This document shows positions 56,560 to 64,000 of a DNA stretch of 64,000 bases, in pieces. The position numbers were made by a program, and so were the translations under genes. The DNA lies in the NCBI GenBank assembly GCA_964372025.1, contig CAYJPF010000001.1:62001-126000 (forward strand), given 5' to 3'. Below the pieces are notes generated by a model, which had not been told where the DNA came from, did no database searches, and saw only the letters and a program-made list of their open reading frames with translations. The first letter of the stretch is position 1; every line of letters starts with the position of its first letter. Source of the DNA: CAYJBP01 sp964372025. Its GTDB lineage: Bacteria; Bacillota; Dehalobacteriia; UBA4068.

Positions 56560-57447
56560 TTACCAAAGTGATTTCCCCTTCTCCCATAATGTTTTAGATT
56601 TTTCTTCAAATATAAAGAAATCATTTGTAAAACCACTAGCTCCTTTATGTCCTCCACCACCATATATTTCGGCAATTTTAGATACATCAATGTCATCTTT
56701 TTTACTATATAGAGAATATTTCCATTTGCGTCCATTGAATTGAAATACAATGGCTATATCACAATCGTCAATTAAATCTCCAAACAATAAAGAATTTTGA
56801 TTACTATTGCAAATTATACAATTGTAGTTTATGTCATTAACAGTCCAAATTGTTGAAAACATATTTGAAGCTATCGTTTCTTTATTTTGTACATTTTGAT
56901 ATCTTGAAATAAAATTCCCACTCATCACCACATCACTTATATTATCGAAAGTTGAAAATATAGGAGACATTAATCCTAACTCATATTCTTCACAACCATA
57001 CTTAAAAGGAAGTGTATCTGGCTTTTGCCATTTCCAACAATCAAAATCATCTACATATTGAATGAACAATGGAACATTATCATATTCGCATTCATATAAA
57101 TACATGTATGTCAACATAGCTCCACAGTATTCATCAGAGCGAATTCCCTTTATATCTTTTAATTCAAAATATTCTGACTCCAAAGCAATCGACGTTGCAT
57201 GATGATCACACCATATTATATCTGACGTTTTATCTATAATTTGTTCTAAATACTTATATGTATCTTTATTAAATGATACATCTGAAATATATACAGTTTC
57301 ATCTTCTGAAAGAGCCTCTATAAGTTCTTCAAATCCAGAGGAATAGTCTGTAACAAAATAATCTTCTTTATTAAAATTATTTGTATAATTAGCTATTATT
57401 CTTGCTGACGTGTATCCATCAAGATCATTGTGATGTAAAACTTTCAC
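56560..57447 (-). CDS. DHH-family phosphoesterase, 295 aa
   Basis: HNDLDGYTSA, ISDVSF, and WCDHHAT supply the DHH metal site; C-terminal YGGGGHKGASGF is the DHHA1 motif. Related to oligoribonuclease/nanoRNase- and RecJ-like enzymes; likely degrades short RNA or cyclic dinucleotides, substrate uncertain. GTG start at 57447 overlaps the upstream stop (TAGTG). Confidence 0.92.
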   Translation of the reverse strand: MKVLHHNDLDGYTSARIIANYTNNFNKEDYFVTDYSSGFEELIEALSEDETVYISDVSFNKDTYKYLEQIIDKTSDIIWCDHHATSIALESEYFELKDIKGIRSDEYCGAMLTYMYLYECEYDNVPLFIQYVDDFDCWKWQKPDTLPFKYGCEEYELGLMSPIFSTFDNISDVVMSGNFISRYQNVQNKETIASNMFSTIWTVNDINYNCIICNSNQNSLLFGDLIDDCDIAIVFQFNGRKWKYSLYSKKDDIDVSKIAEIYGGGGHKGASGFTNDFFIFEEKSKTLWEKGKSLW

Positions 57448-58079
57448 TATTCCTCACCTTCCTTTGTTTTTTTAGGAGGTTCTTTAACTTCAATACTATA
57501 TTCTATACCACAATCTTTGCATTTAGCTTCAATTTCATATTTAATACTAAATTTATTTCCGCAATCTGGGCAAGTGTATTTGTATGTTGTCTTCTTTTCT
57601 TTTTCTTCTACTGTCTCAGGAACTCTCGACCATTTTAAAACAGACTCATCGAAATCAATTTTATCCTCTATGAATTTTTTAGTAACAGGTTTCAAAGTAG
57701 TTATTCCCCAACCAAATCCTTTTTCTTTTTCACATTCTAGTCCAAAATTTTCAGCAGTTTCTTTGAATTTTTTATTATGAACTTTTCCACTACAATCTTT
57801 GATTCCATTCATATTATTATATAAATGACACATTTCATGAAGCATAGAGTGGCATATTTCTACATAATCTCTATTTAGAGCTTCTGCTGAAATATTGATT
57901 TCATATTGCAAAGTTTCTCCTTCGCACTGCCATATTGGTTTGACACTACACCAAGCTAAAGACTTGGTTCTCCCTGATGACTGTATTGTTATCGTTGGAG
58001 TTTCTAACTCTCCTTCGAACATTGCTTCATTAAATATAGTGAAAACTTTTTTTAATTCCAATATTGTTTTATCTAACAT
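57447..58079 (-). CDS. SprT-like zinc metallopeptidase, 210 aa
   Basis: LHEMCHLYNN (H81, E82, H85) plus VHNKKF (H101) form the metalloprotease site; C-terminal CPDCGNKF...CKDCGIEY zinc ribbon. Second SprT-like enzyme of the window, differing from 18386. AAGGAG start site. Confidence 0.9.
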   Translation of the reverse strand: MLDKTILELKKVFTIFNEAMFEGELETPTITIQSSGRTKSLAWCSVKPIWQCEGETLQYEINISAEALNRDYVEICHSMLHEMCHLYNNMNGIKDCSGKVHNKKFKETAENFGLECEKEKGFGWGITTLKPVTKKFIEDKIDFDESVLKWSRVPETVEEKEKKTTYKYTCPDCGNKFSIKYEIEAKCKDCGIEYSIEVKEPPKKTKEGEE

Positions 58080-58080
58080 A

Positions 58081-58446
58081 CTATTCTTTCTCCTTTATCT
58101 CTTTCTTTTTAATATCAATTCTTTTGACAATTGTTAAGTCATTAGTATCAAATAACCATTTTGGCTCTGTTGTGTCTTCTTTTAGACAGCAGAGTATTTT
58201 ATTTTTTGCATACTTCTCTTCAAATTCAACAGTGAATATTTCATTTTTGTGTTCCGATATCCATTCTTGAAATTTTTCTCCCTTGCTTCTATCTTTGAAG
58301 TTATTGTATTTGATTTTAACAAGGTCTCCATCATTTAAACTCGGTCTCCTCATTTGTTCTAATAGGAGTAAATCGGTTTGATTATAGTCTTTCTTATTTT
58401 TTAATTTCCTTTTGGCTCTTCTGTATTCTTCTCTATTAATAGTCAA
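58081..58446 (-). CDS. Hypothetical basic protein, 121 aa
   Basis: TTG start at 58446 after AAAGGACTGA. Lys/Arg-rich N-terminus, then NDGDLVKIKYNNFKDRS and a small beta domain with CCLKEDTTEP. First gene of the operon 58446-56560. No family recognised. Confidence 0.75.
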   Translation of the reverse strand: MTINREEYRRAKRKLKNKKDYNQTDLLLLEQMRRPSLNDGDLVKIKYNNFKDRSKGEKFQEWISEHKNEIFTVEFEEKYAKNKILCCLKEDTTEPKWLFDTNDLTIVKRIDIKKKEIKEKE

Positions 58447-58480
58447 TCAGTCCTTTCTTCAAATATTTTACTGTAAATTA

Positions 58481-58509
58481 AGTATAACATACATTTGTTT
58501 TCGTGTCAA
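58481..58509 (-). promoter_or_regulatory. Promoter of the 58446-56560 operon
   Basis: -35 TTGACA with CGAAAA (58504-58509), 17 bp, -10 TATACT (58481-58486). Confidence 0.8.
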
Positions 58510-58520
58510 GTATTTTTAAT

Positions 58521-58549
58521 AAAAAAATGAGGATTTCTCCTCATTTTTA
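58521..58549 (-). terminator. Terminator of the tRNA-DUF2828 unit
   Basis: AAATGAGGA-GAAA-TCCTCATTT then a T-run on the minus strand. Confidence 0.85.
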
Positions 58550-58555
58550 AATATA

Positions 58556-60082
58556 CTATATTACGATTGCGTCATATCTTTCATTATTTAAAGTATTCAA
58601 CATCATTAGCACTGGATCAAGCTTCTCTTTTACAGTAACCTCTCCTTCTTCATTCACTTCTTCAACTAGCTCAGTTCCTTGTATAATTGCTTTAAATGTA
58701 CCAGCTGAATATCCTGACACCATACAATAACCTGTTTCATCAACTGTATTATGGAAAGTGTTATTTCTTGCATTTACATTCCAATAAACTAATTGTGGCA
58801 TACTATATCCAGCAAGTTTGAATTTACCTTCTATTATTGCCATTAAGGTTGCAGAGTCTGTATTTCCTCTTTGTGCCATGTTCCATTCCATGTCCGTAAT
58901 CAAATATAATTTATTAGGAATATCCTCTTGTGGAGAGTTGTTTTTGATAGCAGTATCAAGTATCAAGTCAAATACTTTTTCTATATTTGTACTCATACCC
59001 CATTCGCTATTATGCAAATTTTGTACTTTTTCAACAATATTGTGCCCTTTGACTGTTTGTATTTTAGGGTTATCGCTAAATGTGATAAATTTATTTTCAA
59101 AAGCTCCTTTGCATTTATCAGCACAATATATTCCTAATGAAACGGCTGAGTACAATGGATACCCTTCATTACACATCATTGATCCTGATGTATCTACTAC
59201 GCATATTCCAGTTTCATCTAGTCCTTCAAAATAATTTGGGAGTGCATTCCAAGACGCATCATATAAAATAGATGTGTACATATCTTGCTTACGTTCTGTT
59301 AATATTTTTTTAACAATATCTACAGGATTTAACGTACTAGCATTTATATTTGCTTTGCCATTAGCAAGGTCAATTAGATACTCCATATATCTTTCTGGTT
59401 GCTTCTTAATAAATGTATTTTTGTATCTTAAAGATGCTTTAGATGGAAGTATATTAAAATCAACCTCATCTAATCTGTTTTGACTCAAGAGTGTTTCAAC
59501 AATTCTAATTTTTTCTCTTAATGAAGATATTGTCTTTCTATATGCTGTTGGAGTTAAATTTATATGTTTGGCTATAATTCTAGCATTTTTTCTTGTATTT
59601 TTATTAGCAGAACTTTCTGAAGGTAACCATTTTGCTAATAATGATGGTGTTTGAGACATTCTATCTTCTGCAAGTTGTCTATCAATAAAATTAAGAGCAT
59701 CCTTTTCTGCAAGTGTCCCTATTAAGCATAACAAATCATCGTATCTTCCATACATTGGGATGTTGTGTATATTGTCCTTTATAATATGTGGATACTTAGA
59801 GGCTAAATCGCTTAAAATGACCCTAAAAGCACGTCTTTCGCCTAATCCTATGCCACGGATATCCCTAACATAAAACAACAGTTTTATTGCCAACTTTTTG
59901 TCTTCAGCAAATGCTCTGTAGAAAGTATCAAGTATGTCTTGATCACTTCTTTCCCTCATTGCTCCTAATGTAGAAAATGCATCCAATAGCGAGCTCATTG
60001 TTGTATCATAAGCTATTGCTCCATTTTCTGTTAATTTCTTGTTGCTTTCTTTTTCCATTTTGTTTAAAAAATCTTTACTCAT
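58556..60082 (-). CDS. DUF2828 / TROVE-vWA (Ro60-like) RNA-binding protein, 508 aa
   Basis: N-terminal helical-repeat part with LTENGAIAYDTTMSSLLDAF and FYVRDIRGIGLGERRAFRV (about 70-88) fits DUF2828, a TROVE-related module. C-terminal von Willebrand A domain has the MIDAS motif VVDTSGSM (D297-S301) and a Ro60-like WNVNARNNTF. Ro60 binds misfolded RNAs and Y RNAs. Here the gene ends a transcript that starts with tRNA-like genes and repeated stem RNAs, which supports an RNA role. AAAGGAG start site. Confidence 0.88.
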   Translation of the reverse strand: MSKDFLNKMEKESNKKLTENGAIAYDTTMSSLLDAFSTLGAMRERSDQDILDTFYRAFAEDKKLAIKLLFYVRDIRGIGLGERRAFRVILSDLASKYPHIIKDNIHNIPMYGRYDDLLCLIGTLAEKDALNFIDRQLAEDRMSQTPSLLAKWLPSESSANKNTRKNARIIAKHINLTPTAYRKTISSLREKIRIVETLLSQNRLDEVDFNILPSKASLRYKNTFIKKQPERYMEYLIDLANGKANINASTLNPVDIVKKILTERKQDMYTSILYDASWNALPNYFEGLDETGICVVDTSGSMMCNEGYPLYSAVSLGIYCADKCKGAFENKFITFSDNPKIQTVKGHNIVEKVQNLHNSEWGMSTNIEKVFDLILDTAIKNNSPQEDIPNKLYLITDMEWNMAQRGNTDSATLMAIIEGKFKLAGYSMPQLVYWNVNARNNTFHNTVDETGYCMVSGYSAGTFKAIIQGTELVEEVNEEGEVTVKEKLDPVLMMLNTLNNERYDAIVI

Positions 60083-60152
60083 TTCTCATTTCTCCTTTTT
60101 TGAATTTTACTTTTTACTCTAACTAATTTAAATTTATAAAAAATAAAATCCC

Positions 60153-60211
60153 TAGCCACAAAATATTATACTATATGAAGGTATGTATTATTTTTTTGCT
60201 GTAAGTGGCTA
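60153..60211 (-). ncRNA. Stem-closed RNA element E1, 59 nt
   Basis: 7-bp closing stem TAGCCAC/GTGGCTA, then the family sequence TTACAGCAA directly after the 5' arm. Last of five copies before the DUF2828 gene. Confidence 0.6.
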
Positions 60212-60226
60212 TTGGGATTATTTTTC

Positions 60227-60324
60227 AAGTCACACTCGTACTTCATATTGCCACAGGTGGCAATACTACACTTAACGTATTTTTGTTATTATCAAAACTT
60301 TATTTTAGTTGCTGTAAGTGACTT
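60227..60324 (-). ncRNA. Stem-closed RNA element E2, 98 nt
   Basis: 7-bp closing stem AAGTCAC/GTGACTT, TTACAGCAA after the 5' arm, and an internal 8-bp hairpin ATTGCCAC-CT-GTGGCAAT. Confidence 0.6.
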
Positions 60325-60332
60325 ATTTGTGC

Positions 60333-60456
60333 TAGTCATATTTTTTTACTAAATCCACTTATCGCAGGCGACTTGTGGGTATTGTTATCTGTGATAACAA
60401 TGCTCTTCTTGTATCAGTGTTTTTCACTATTAAAATTGGTTTGCTGTATATGACTA
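60333..60456 (-). ncRNA. Stem-closed RNA element E3, 124 nt
   Basis: 7-bp closing stem TAGTCAT/ATGACTA, ATACAGCAA after the 5' arm, an internal 9-bp hairpin (ATTGTTATC/GATAACAAT) and a nested CCAC...GTGG stem. Confidence 0.6.
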
Positions 60457-60553
60457 AATATTAATTTCGCACTTTGTATGTGCATTATGCTTGCAAGTTT
60501 AACGTCATTAAGCGATGGACAGTATATTTAAAATGGATAAAAAGTTTATTTAC
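60457..60553. other. Spacer between elements E3 and E4
   Basis: Only short hairpins (GCAC-ATACAAA-GTGC) and a TTAATGACGTTAA near-palindrome are visible. No tRNA or gene. Confidence 0.4.
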
Positions 60554-60616
60554 AAGGCACGTTTTGAATTATAGGTTAAAAGCCTAGTCCAGAATGTTGT
60601 TTGCGGTAAGTGCCTT
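60554..60616 (-). ncRNA. Stem-closed RNA element E4, 63 nt
   Basis: 7-bp closing stem AAGGCAC/GTGCCTT and TTACCGCAA after the 5' arm, with an internal TAGG...CCTA hairpin. Confidence 0.6.
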
Positions 60617-60659
60617 TAGGTTTATTGAAAGGAGGGGTATTTCCTTGCTGATATTTTAA

Positions 60660-60780
60660 AGTAGAGGCAAGAGTCGAACTTGCAAGCTCAGAGTCCTTAT
60701 ATGATGAGGCTTTGCAGTCATATAGTCTTTGAGCGTCGGTTTTCCAAACCAACAGCGTTTGCCAATTACACCACTCTACT
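60660..60780 (-). tRNA. tRNA-Ser(GGA)-like gene with oversized variable region, 121 nt
   Basis: 7-bp acceptor (AGTAGAG/CTCTACT), D-arm, an anticodon arm whose loop TTGGAAA gives GGA, and a T-arm GCAAG-TTCGACT-CTTGC. The variable region is about 50 nt, formed by nested stems GCTCA/TGAGC and TATATGA/TCATATA, two to three times normal. No CCA is encoded. Could be a divergent tRNA-Ser or a tRNA-like RNA. Confidence 0.6.
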
Positions 60781-60851
60781 TGATTTTGATAGAGTTAGTT
60801 CTTTTATATGGGCAATGCCTCATACTAAAAATCTTCTCTATGTTATTGTTT

Positions 60852-60939
60852 TGGTAGGCAGAGTCAGATTCGAACTGACGTAGAACATATTGTCAGCGGA
60901 TTTACAGTCCGCCCCCTTTAACCTCTTGGGTATCTGCCT
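60852..60939 (-). tRNA. tRNA-Tyr(GTA)
   Basis: 7-bp acceptor AGGCAGA/TCTGCCT, anticodon arm GCGGA-CTGTAAA-TCCGC (anticodon GTA), a class II variable arm, T-arm GTCAG-TTCGAAT-CTGAC, discriminator A and an encoded CCA (60852-60854). Confidence 0.93.
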
Positions 60940-60954
60940 ATATTTAATTTTTAA

Positions 60955-61072
60955 TGGGAGGATGGATGGGGCTCGAACCCATGACCTACGGCGTCCTATG
61001 CATTTATATCTTGCTGATTTTGCTTTGTTCAAAGCAAATTTACGTTGCTCTAACCAACTGAGCTACCACCCT
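60955..61072 (-). tRNA. tRNA-like gene with abnormal anticodon region, 118 nt
   Basis: Acceptor AGGGTGG/CCATCCT (one G-U), perfect D-arm GCTCAGTTGGTTAGAGC, variable AGGTC, T-arm ATGGG-TTCGAGC-CCCAT and encoded CCA. Where a 17-nt anticodon arm should be there are about 60 nt holding a 9-bp hairpin (TTTGCTTTG-AA-CAAAGCAAA) and no normal anticodon loop. Possibly an intron-like insertion or a non-decoding tRNA mimic. Confidence 0.65.
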
Positions 61073-61078
61073 CATATT

Positions 61079-61154
61079 TGGCGGGATAGGATCGCCTCGA
61101 ACGATCGACACTTCGGTTAACAGCCGAATGCTCTTCCATCTGAGCTACTATCCC
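61079..61154 (-). tRNA. tRNA-Asn(GTT)
   Basis: Canonical cloverleaf, 76 nt with CCA: acceptor GGGATAG/CTATCCC, anticodon arm TTCGG-CTGTTAA-CCGAA (GTT), T-arm TCGAT-CGTTCGAGG-style loop with ATCGA pairing partly weak, discriminator G, encoded CCA (61079-61081). Confidence 0.92.
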
Positions 61155-61160
61155 AATTTC

Positions 61161-61221
61161 TGGTCACAACCACTTTGTTTCTCCCCTAAAGAAATGTTTG
61201 TTATTTTGCTGTAAGTGACCA
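61161..61221 (-). ncRNA. Stem-closed RNA element E5, 61 nt
   Basis: 7-bp closing stem TGGTCAC/GTGACCA and TTACAGCAA after the 5' arm. It lies about 15 nt after the predicted transcription start and 6 nt before tRNA-Asn, so it heads the array. Confidence 0.6.
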
Positions 61222-61242
61222 ATTAACTTTTATTGTAATTTT

Positions 61243-61271
61243 ATTATAACACATCTATTGTTTCGTGTCAA
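61243..61271 (-). promoter_or_regulatory. Proximal promoter of the tRNA-ncRNA-DUF2828 unit
   Basis: -35 TTGACA with CGAAAC (61266-61271), 17 bp ending TGT, -10 TATAAT (61243-61248). Confidence 0.85.
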
Positions 61272-61355
61272 GTGTTTTTTAAAAATATTTTAAAAATATT
61301 TTTTAGCTAGTTAATCTCCAAATATTACATTGAATTTCTTAACTTCTTAATTTCA

Positions 61356-61384
61356 TTATAGCATACTTATTGTTTCGTGTCAAG
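61356..61384 (-). promoter_or_regulatory. Distal promoter of the tRNA-ncRNA-DUF2828 unit
   Basis: -35 TTGACA with CGAAAC (61379-61384), 17 bp ending TGC, -10 TATAAT (61356-61361). The -35 lies inside the last codons of the 61367 gene. Tandem to the promoter 113 bp downstream. Confidence 0.8.
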
Positions 61385-62050
61385 TGTTTTTTTAATAATT
61401 TCTAAAAAATCTTCCCACATTCCTACAGAATGTATAAAATTCTTTGATTTTAACATAGATGCACGTTTTTCTGCCTTATAGTCGTATTTTTTACCAAACT
61501 CTTTAATTCGTCTTGCTATAAACAACTTGTCAAATTCACTTATAGCCTTATTGACCACAATTAATTTTTCAGTTTGCTCAAGTCCTTTTAGTAAATTTAT
61601 AAATTTTAATTCATCTTCTTCATTGATTTCATATCTACCTTTGGGTAAATTTTTAACACTATATGGTCTAATACTTTTGCCATTTGTATGAGGAGTTACT
61701 ATCTCTGCAATCTTCTCAATATCATCAGAATGAAACTGTATAACATAGTCAGACGAAGTTTCATAATAATCAGTTATAATTTTTGAATCAATTTCTAAAA
61801 TCTTTTTATGTACATTTTTCCCTTGTGCTGTACTATTAGTATACCAAGACAATGTATCACAAATTGCATGTTTTATCAAACCTCGTTTACAAGGAATATA
61901 AAAATCATCAAATGACTCATCTATATTTCCCAAATGATCACGAGGGTAATCATTTGTTTCTAAATCATAGTATGCTTTAACACGATAAATTCCTACATAT
62001 CTCCATAAATATTTTTCATATTTTTTTCTTTTAGGGTCATCAAATTTCAT
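61367..62050 (-). CDS. Hypothetical protein, 227 aa
   Basis: Start at 62050 (MKFDDPKRKK), overlapping the upstream stop by 11 nt. Helical and charged, with YIPCKRGLIKHAICDTLSWY and RRIKEFGKKYDY. No family recognised. Its 3' end carries a promoter -35. Confidence 0.75.
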   Translation of the reverse strand: MKFDDPKRKKYEKYLWRYVGIYRVKAYYDLETNDYPRDHLGNIDESFDDFYIPCKRGLIKHAICDTLSWYTNSTAQGKNVHKKILEIDSKIITDYYETSSDYVIQFHSDDIEKIAEIVTPHTNGKSIRPYSVKNLPKGRYEINEEDELKFINLLKGLEQTEKLIVVNKAISEFDKLFIARRIKEFGKKYDYKAEKRASMLKSKNFIHSVGMWEDFLEIIKKTLDTKQ

Positions 62051-62267
62051 TAGCTTCATCCTTTCTGCCCTTACGAGGAGGGCGACCATTTTTATATGTC
62101 TCTAGTAAACCCATATAAACCAATGATTCTTCAACTCCCATTTCGCTCATAATGCACATATATAATGTAGCCCAATTTAAATCAGTTGGATTCTCTCCGA
62201 TTGTAAAAGGAATATCTTTGTGTTTTGGGGAAATACTTCCATTTTTTATTAATTCTTCTTCTCTCAT
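62040..62267 (-). CDS. Hypothetical protein, 75 aa
   Basis: Start at 62267 (MREEELIKNG) after GAAAGGA, two bases past the helicase stop. Ends in a basic patch (GRPPRKGRKDEAN). No family recognised. Confidence 0.75.
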   Translation of the reverse strand: MREEELIKNGSISPKHKDIPFTIGENPTDLNWATLYMCIMSEMGVEESLVYMGLLETYKNGRPPRKGRKDEANEI

Positions 62268-62268
62268 A

Positions 62269-64000
62269 CTAAATCCTTTCTGCTTCAAAAATGCCACTAT
62301 TTAAAAAAGTAATACGTTTATATTCTAATTTTTTTCTAACTCCATATGTAAAAGCATCTAATTGTCCAATCAAACAACATTGTTTTTCTGCTCTTGTGAT
62401 GGCTGTGTATAATAAATTACTCGACAGCATTATTGTATGTGTTTTGTCTACTCCAACAATAATTACTTTATTTTGGTCTCCTTGTTTTTTATGAACTGTA
62501 AGACAATATCCTAATTCTAAATTAAAAATATCTTTGTTTTTAAAATCAATAATTTTGTCTCCAAAATCAACCCTAACTATTTTGTCAGATGGAGTTGAAT
62601 TTATACTAACAACTTTTCCTGTTTCTCCATTGAATGCATCAACTTCTTCCTCATAAATATCTTCTATTGCATACATATTTATAGTGTTTATAACTCTACA
62701 TCCAACTCTAAATTCAGAATCTCCGATTTTGAGAGTGTTGCTAGAAGTAGAAGGTATAAGTGAATTTAGTATAATTTTATTTATATGCTTACAAGAATTA
62801 ACAACAGTATCTTTTCTCGGAACAACAATGCTTATATCATCAACACTCAATCCTCTTTCAATATATCCCAAATATACTGCAACCAATAAATTTTGTATGT
62901 CTTGAGGATTTTCTTTAAAGATATATCTCATATCTTTTTTATCTCCTGAAATTACTTGAGAATGAACCCCTCCAAATGGCATAACTCCATCTCGTATATT
63001 ATTTGCATCTACTACAATTCCCGATTCTAAAGCCTGTCTATATATATTAGTTAATTGAACATTTATAAATTTATCATTTTTCTTATTCAATAAATCTGAA
63101 AATACGTTTCCTGAACCTATTGGTGGGAGTTGCAAATGGTCTCCTACGATAATTACTTTACATTTATTTGGCAAAGCTCTCAATAATGCATAAAATAAAG
63201 ATGTGTTTATCATAGATGATTCGTCTATTATTATAATATGCTCTGTCAAAGGAGTGTTATTATTTACTTGAAATGTCAATCCATTGAATTTCAACAATCT
63301 ATGTATTGTTTGAGCTGGAAATTCTGTGACTTCTTTAATCCTCTGTGCAGCTTTTGCAGATAGTGCACACATAGCTATCCTATAATGTCCATATACATTC
63401 AAAATCCCTTTAATTACACTTGTTTTACCACTATTTCCTGTGATGAATATATTCCCATTTCTTCGCAATACTAACATATGAGAATTTACATTGAAACAAT
63501 ATTGATATCCATCTATTGTCTTATATTTTTCAAATTGAGTTTTAATATGGTCACTTCTCTTGTCTGTATTTAAAGCTACCTTGTTTTGATTGGTTATTGA
63601 AATAGAATAGTCGATTTTATTATCATAATATTCCTTATCATTAACAATTCTGATGGAATTTCTCTGATATTGACGAATAGATACCCTTTCCCCTTGAGAG
63701 CTAAATGCAAATTGAACCATATCAATAATTTCTTTATCTCTCGATGAAAACGATTTTCGTCCGTTGCAAATTGATCCATCCCAATGTAGTATTTCATCGC
63801 AAAAAATCTTCATCTGATCTGAACTCATAGAATAAAATATTTTTTTGAAATTTTCTTTACTCATAGGTTGTTTGAAAACAAAACTTTTATATTCTAAATC
63901 ATGAGGATTCCATTGATTTACATCGTACAATATTTTTGAATCATTTAGTAACATATATGCTCTTTCTTTTTTTCGTGCTTTTTTAAGATTGACTCTAATT
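62269..64000 (-). CDS. RecD/Pif1-like helicase interrupted by an intein (partial at right edge)
   Basis: C-extein (62269-63432) starts SGKTSVIKG, the second half of a Walker A loop, then has IIIDESSMI (motif II), GDHLQLPPIGSG (motif III), NIYRQ and a C-terminal VHKKQGDQ...YTAITRAEKQC, all of the SF1 RecD-like helicases. The part from 63433 to the window edge is intein: its C-terminus NGNIFITGN is followed by Ser+1 of the extein, and upstream lies HWDGSI...FSSRDKEIIDMVQFAFSS, a LAGLIDADG-type endonuclease fragment. The frame stays open to the edge. Confidence 0.9.
   Translation of the reverse strand, partial: IRVNLKKARKKERAYMLLNDSKILYDVNQWNPHDLEYKSFVFKQPMSKENFKKIFYSMSSDQMKIFCDEILHWDGSICNGRKSFSSRDKEIIDMVQFAFSSQGERVSIRQYQRNSIRIVNDKEYYDNKIDYSISITNQNKVALNTDKRSDHIKTQFEKYKTIDGYQYCFNVNSHMLVLRRNGNIFITGNSGKTSVIKGILNVYGHYRIAMCALSAKAAQRIKEVTEFPAQTIHRLLKFNGLTFQVNNNTPLTEHIIIIDESSMINTSLFYALLRALPNKCKVIIVGDHLQLPPIGSGNVFSDLLNKKNDKFINVQLTNIYRQALESGIVVDANNIRDGVMPFGGVHSQVISGDKKDMRYIFKENPQDIQNLLVAVYLGYIERGLSVDDISIVVPRKDTVVNSCKHINKIILNSLIPSTSSNTLKIGDSEFRVGCRVINTINMYAIEDIYEEEVDAFNGETGKVVSINSTPSDKIVRVDFGDKIIDFKNKDIFNLELGYCLTVHKKQGDQNKVIIVGVDKTHTIMLSSNLLYTAITRAEKQCCLIGQLDAFTYGVRKKLEYKRITFLNSGIFEAERI

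Noticed and set aside
1..64000. Stop-codon reassignment (as in some gut phages)
   Set aside because: TAA, TAG and TGA all end full-length recognised proteins at the expected places.
1..64000. Insertion sequences or transposases
   Set aside because: No transposase or terminal inverted repeats with target duplications seen; mobile elements are limited to the HNH gene and the intein.

Overview
This 64-kb window is very AT-rich and densely packed. It carries about a hundred mostly small genes, nearly all on the minus strand. It looks like an accessory and nucleic-acid-metabolism segment of a large phage, or phage-plasmid, of a Firmicutes/Clostridia-type gut host. Supporting this are sigma-A-type promoters, AGGAGG-type ribosome binding sites, a SleB-type wall hydrolase, four DNA methyltransferases plus a Mom-like enzyme, DUF932, DUF6011 and DUF2828 proteins, a homing endonuclease, an intein and a tRNA cluster. 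No virion structural genes are present, so phage identity is inferred. All three stop codons are used normally. A run of 10 N (24495-24504) shows this is an assembled, probably metagenomic, sequence.

Layout: (1) 1-736 holds the end of a rightward operon. (2) 1.07-19.02 kb is a bank of small leftward genes, most with their own near-identical promoter and a shared AAGTTAAAGTTA start-site motif. The spaces between them are full of repeated DNA: more than 20 copies of the palindrome TGGTAAAATTTACCA, 9-bp tandem arrays, four perfect parS sites (TGTTTCACGTGAAACA) and sequences matching the CodY box. Three intergenic gaps carry the same composite module. A structured non-coding RNA candidate of about 570 nt lies at 12.46-13.03 kb. 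(3) 19.4-39.6 kb is four long leftward operons of small, often Cys-rich or membrane proteins, with a Thg1-like enzyme, a kinase-HD RNA-repair enzyme, Dam and other methyltransferases, a sigma-like factor and a proteasome-like Ntn hydrolase. (4) 39.7-54.4 kb holds a ThyX-like protein, Mom-like modification enzyme, HNH endonuclease, RNA ligase, second sigma factor, phosphoesterase, CCA-adding-type enzyme, another nucleotidyltransferase, and a PRPP-synthetase-like/NAMPT-like pair downstream of SleB. (5) 54.4-64 kb holds NAD-dependent DNA ligase, a DHH phosphoesterase, a SprT-like protease, a DUF2828/Ro60-like vWA protein, its upstream tRNA/ncRNA array, and an intein-split helicase running off the right end.

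Two functional themes stand out. One is RNA and tRNA maintenance: Thg1-like, kinase-HD, RNA ligase, CCA-adding enzyme and a Ro60-like protein. The Ro60-like gene lies downstream of four tRNA or tRNA-like genes and five copies of an undescribed stem-closed RNA family, in what reads as one transcription unit. The other is counter-defence and NAD economy: several methyltransferases and Mom for DNA modification, and a PRPP-synthetase/NAMPT pair that could be classical NAD salvage or a NARP1-type NAD reconstitution system. The parS, 9-bp-array and palindrome modules look like a centromere-like or host-factor-binding region and are the least explained feature of the left third.
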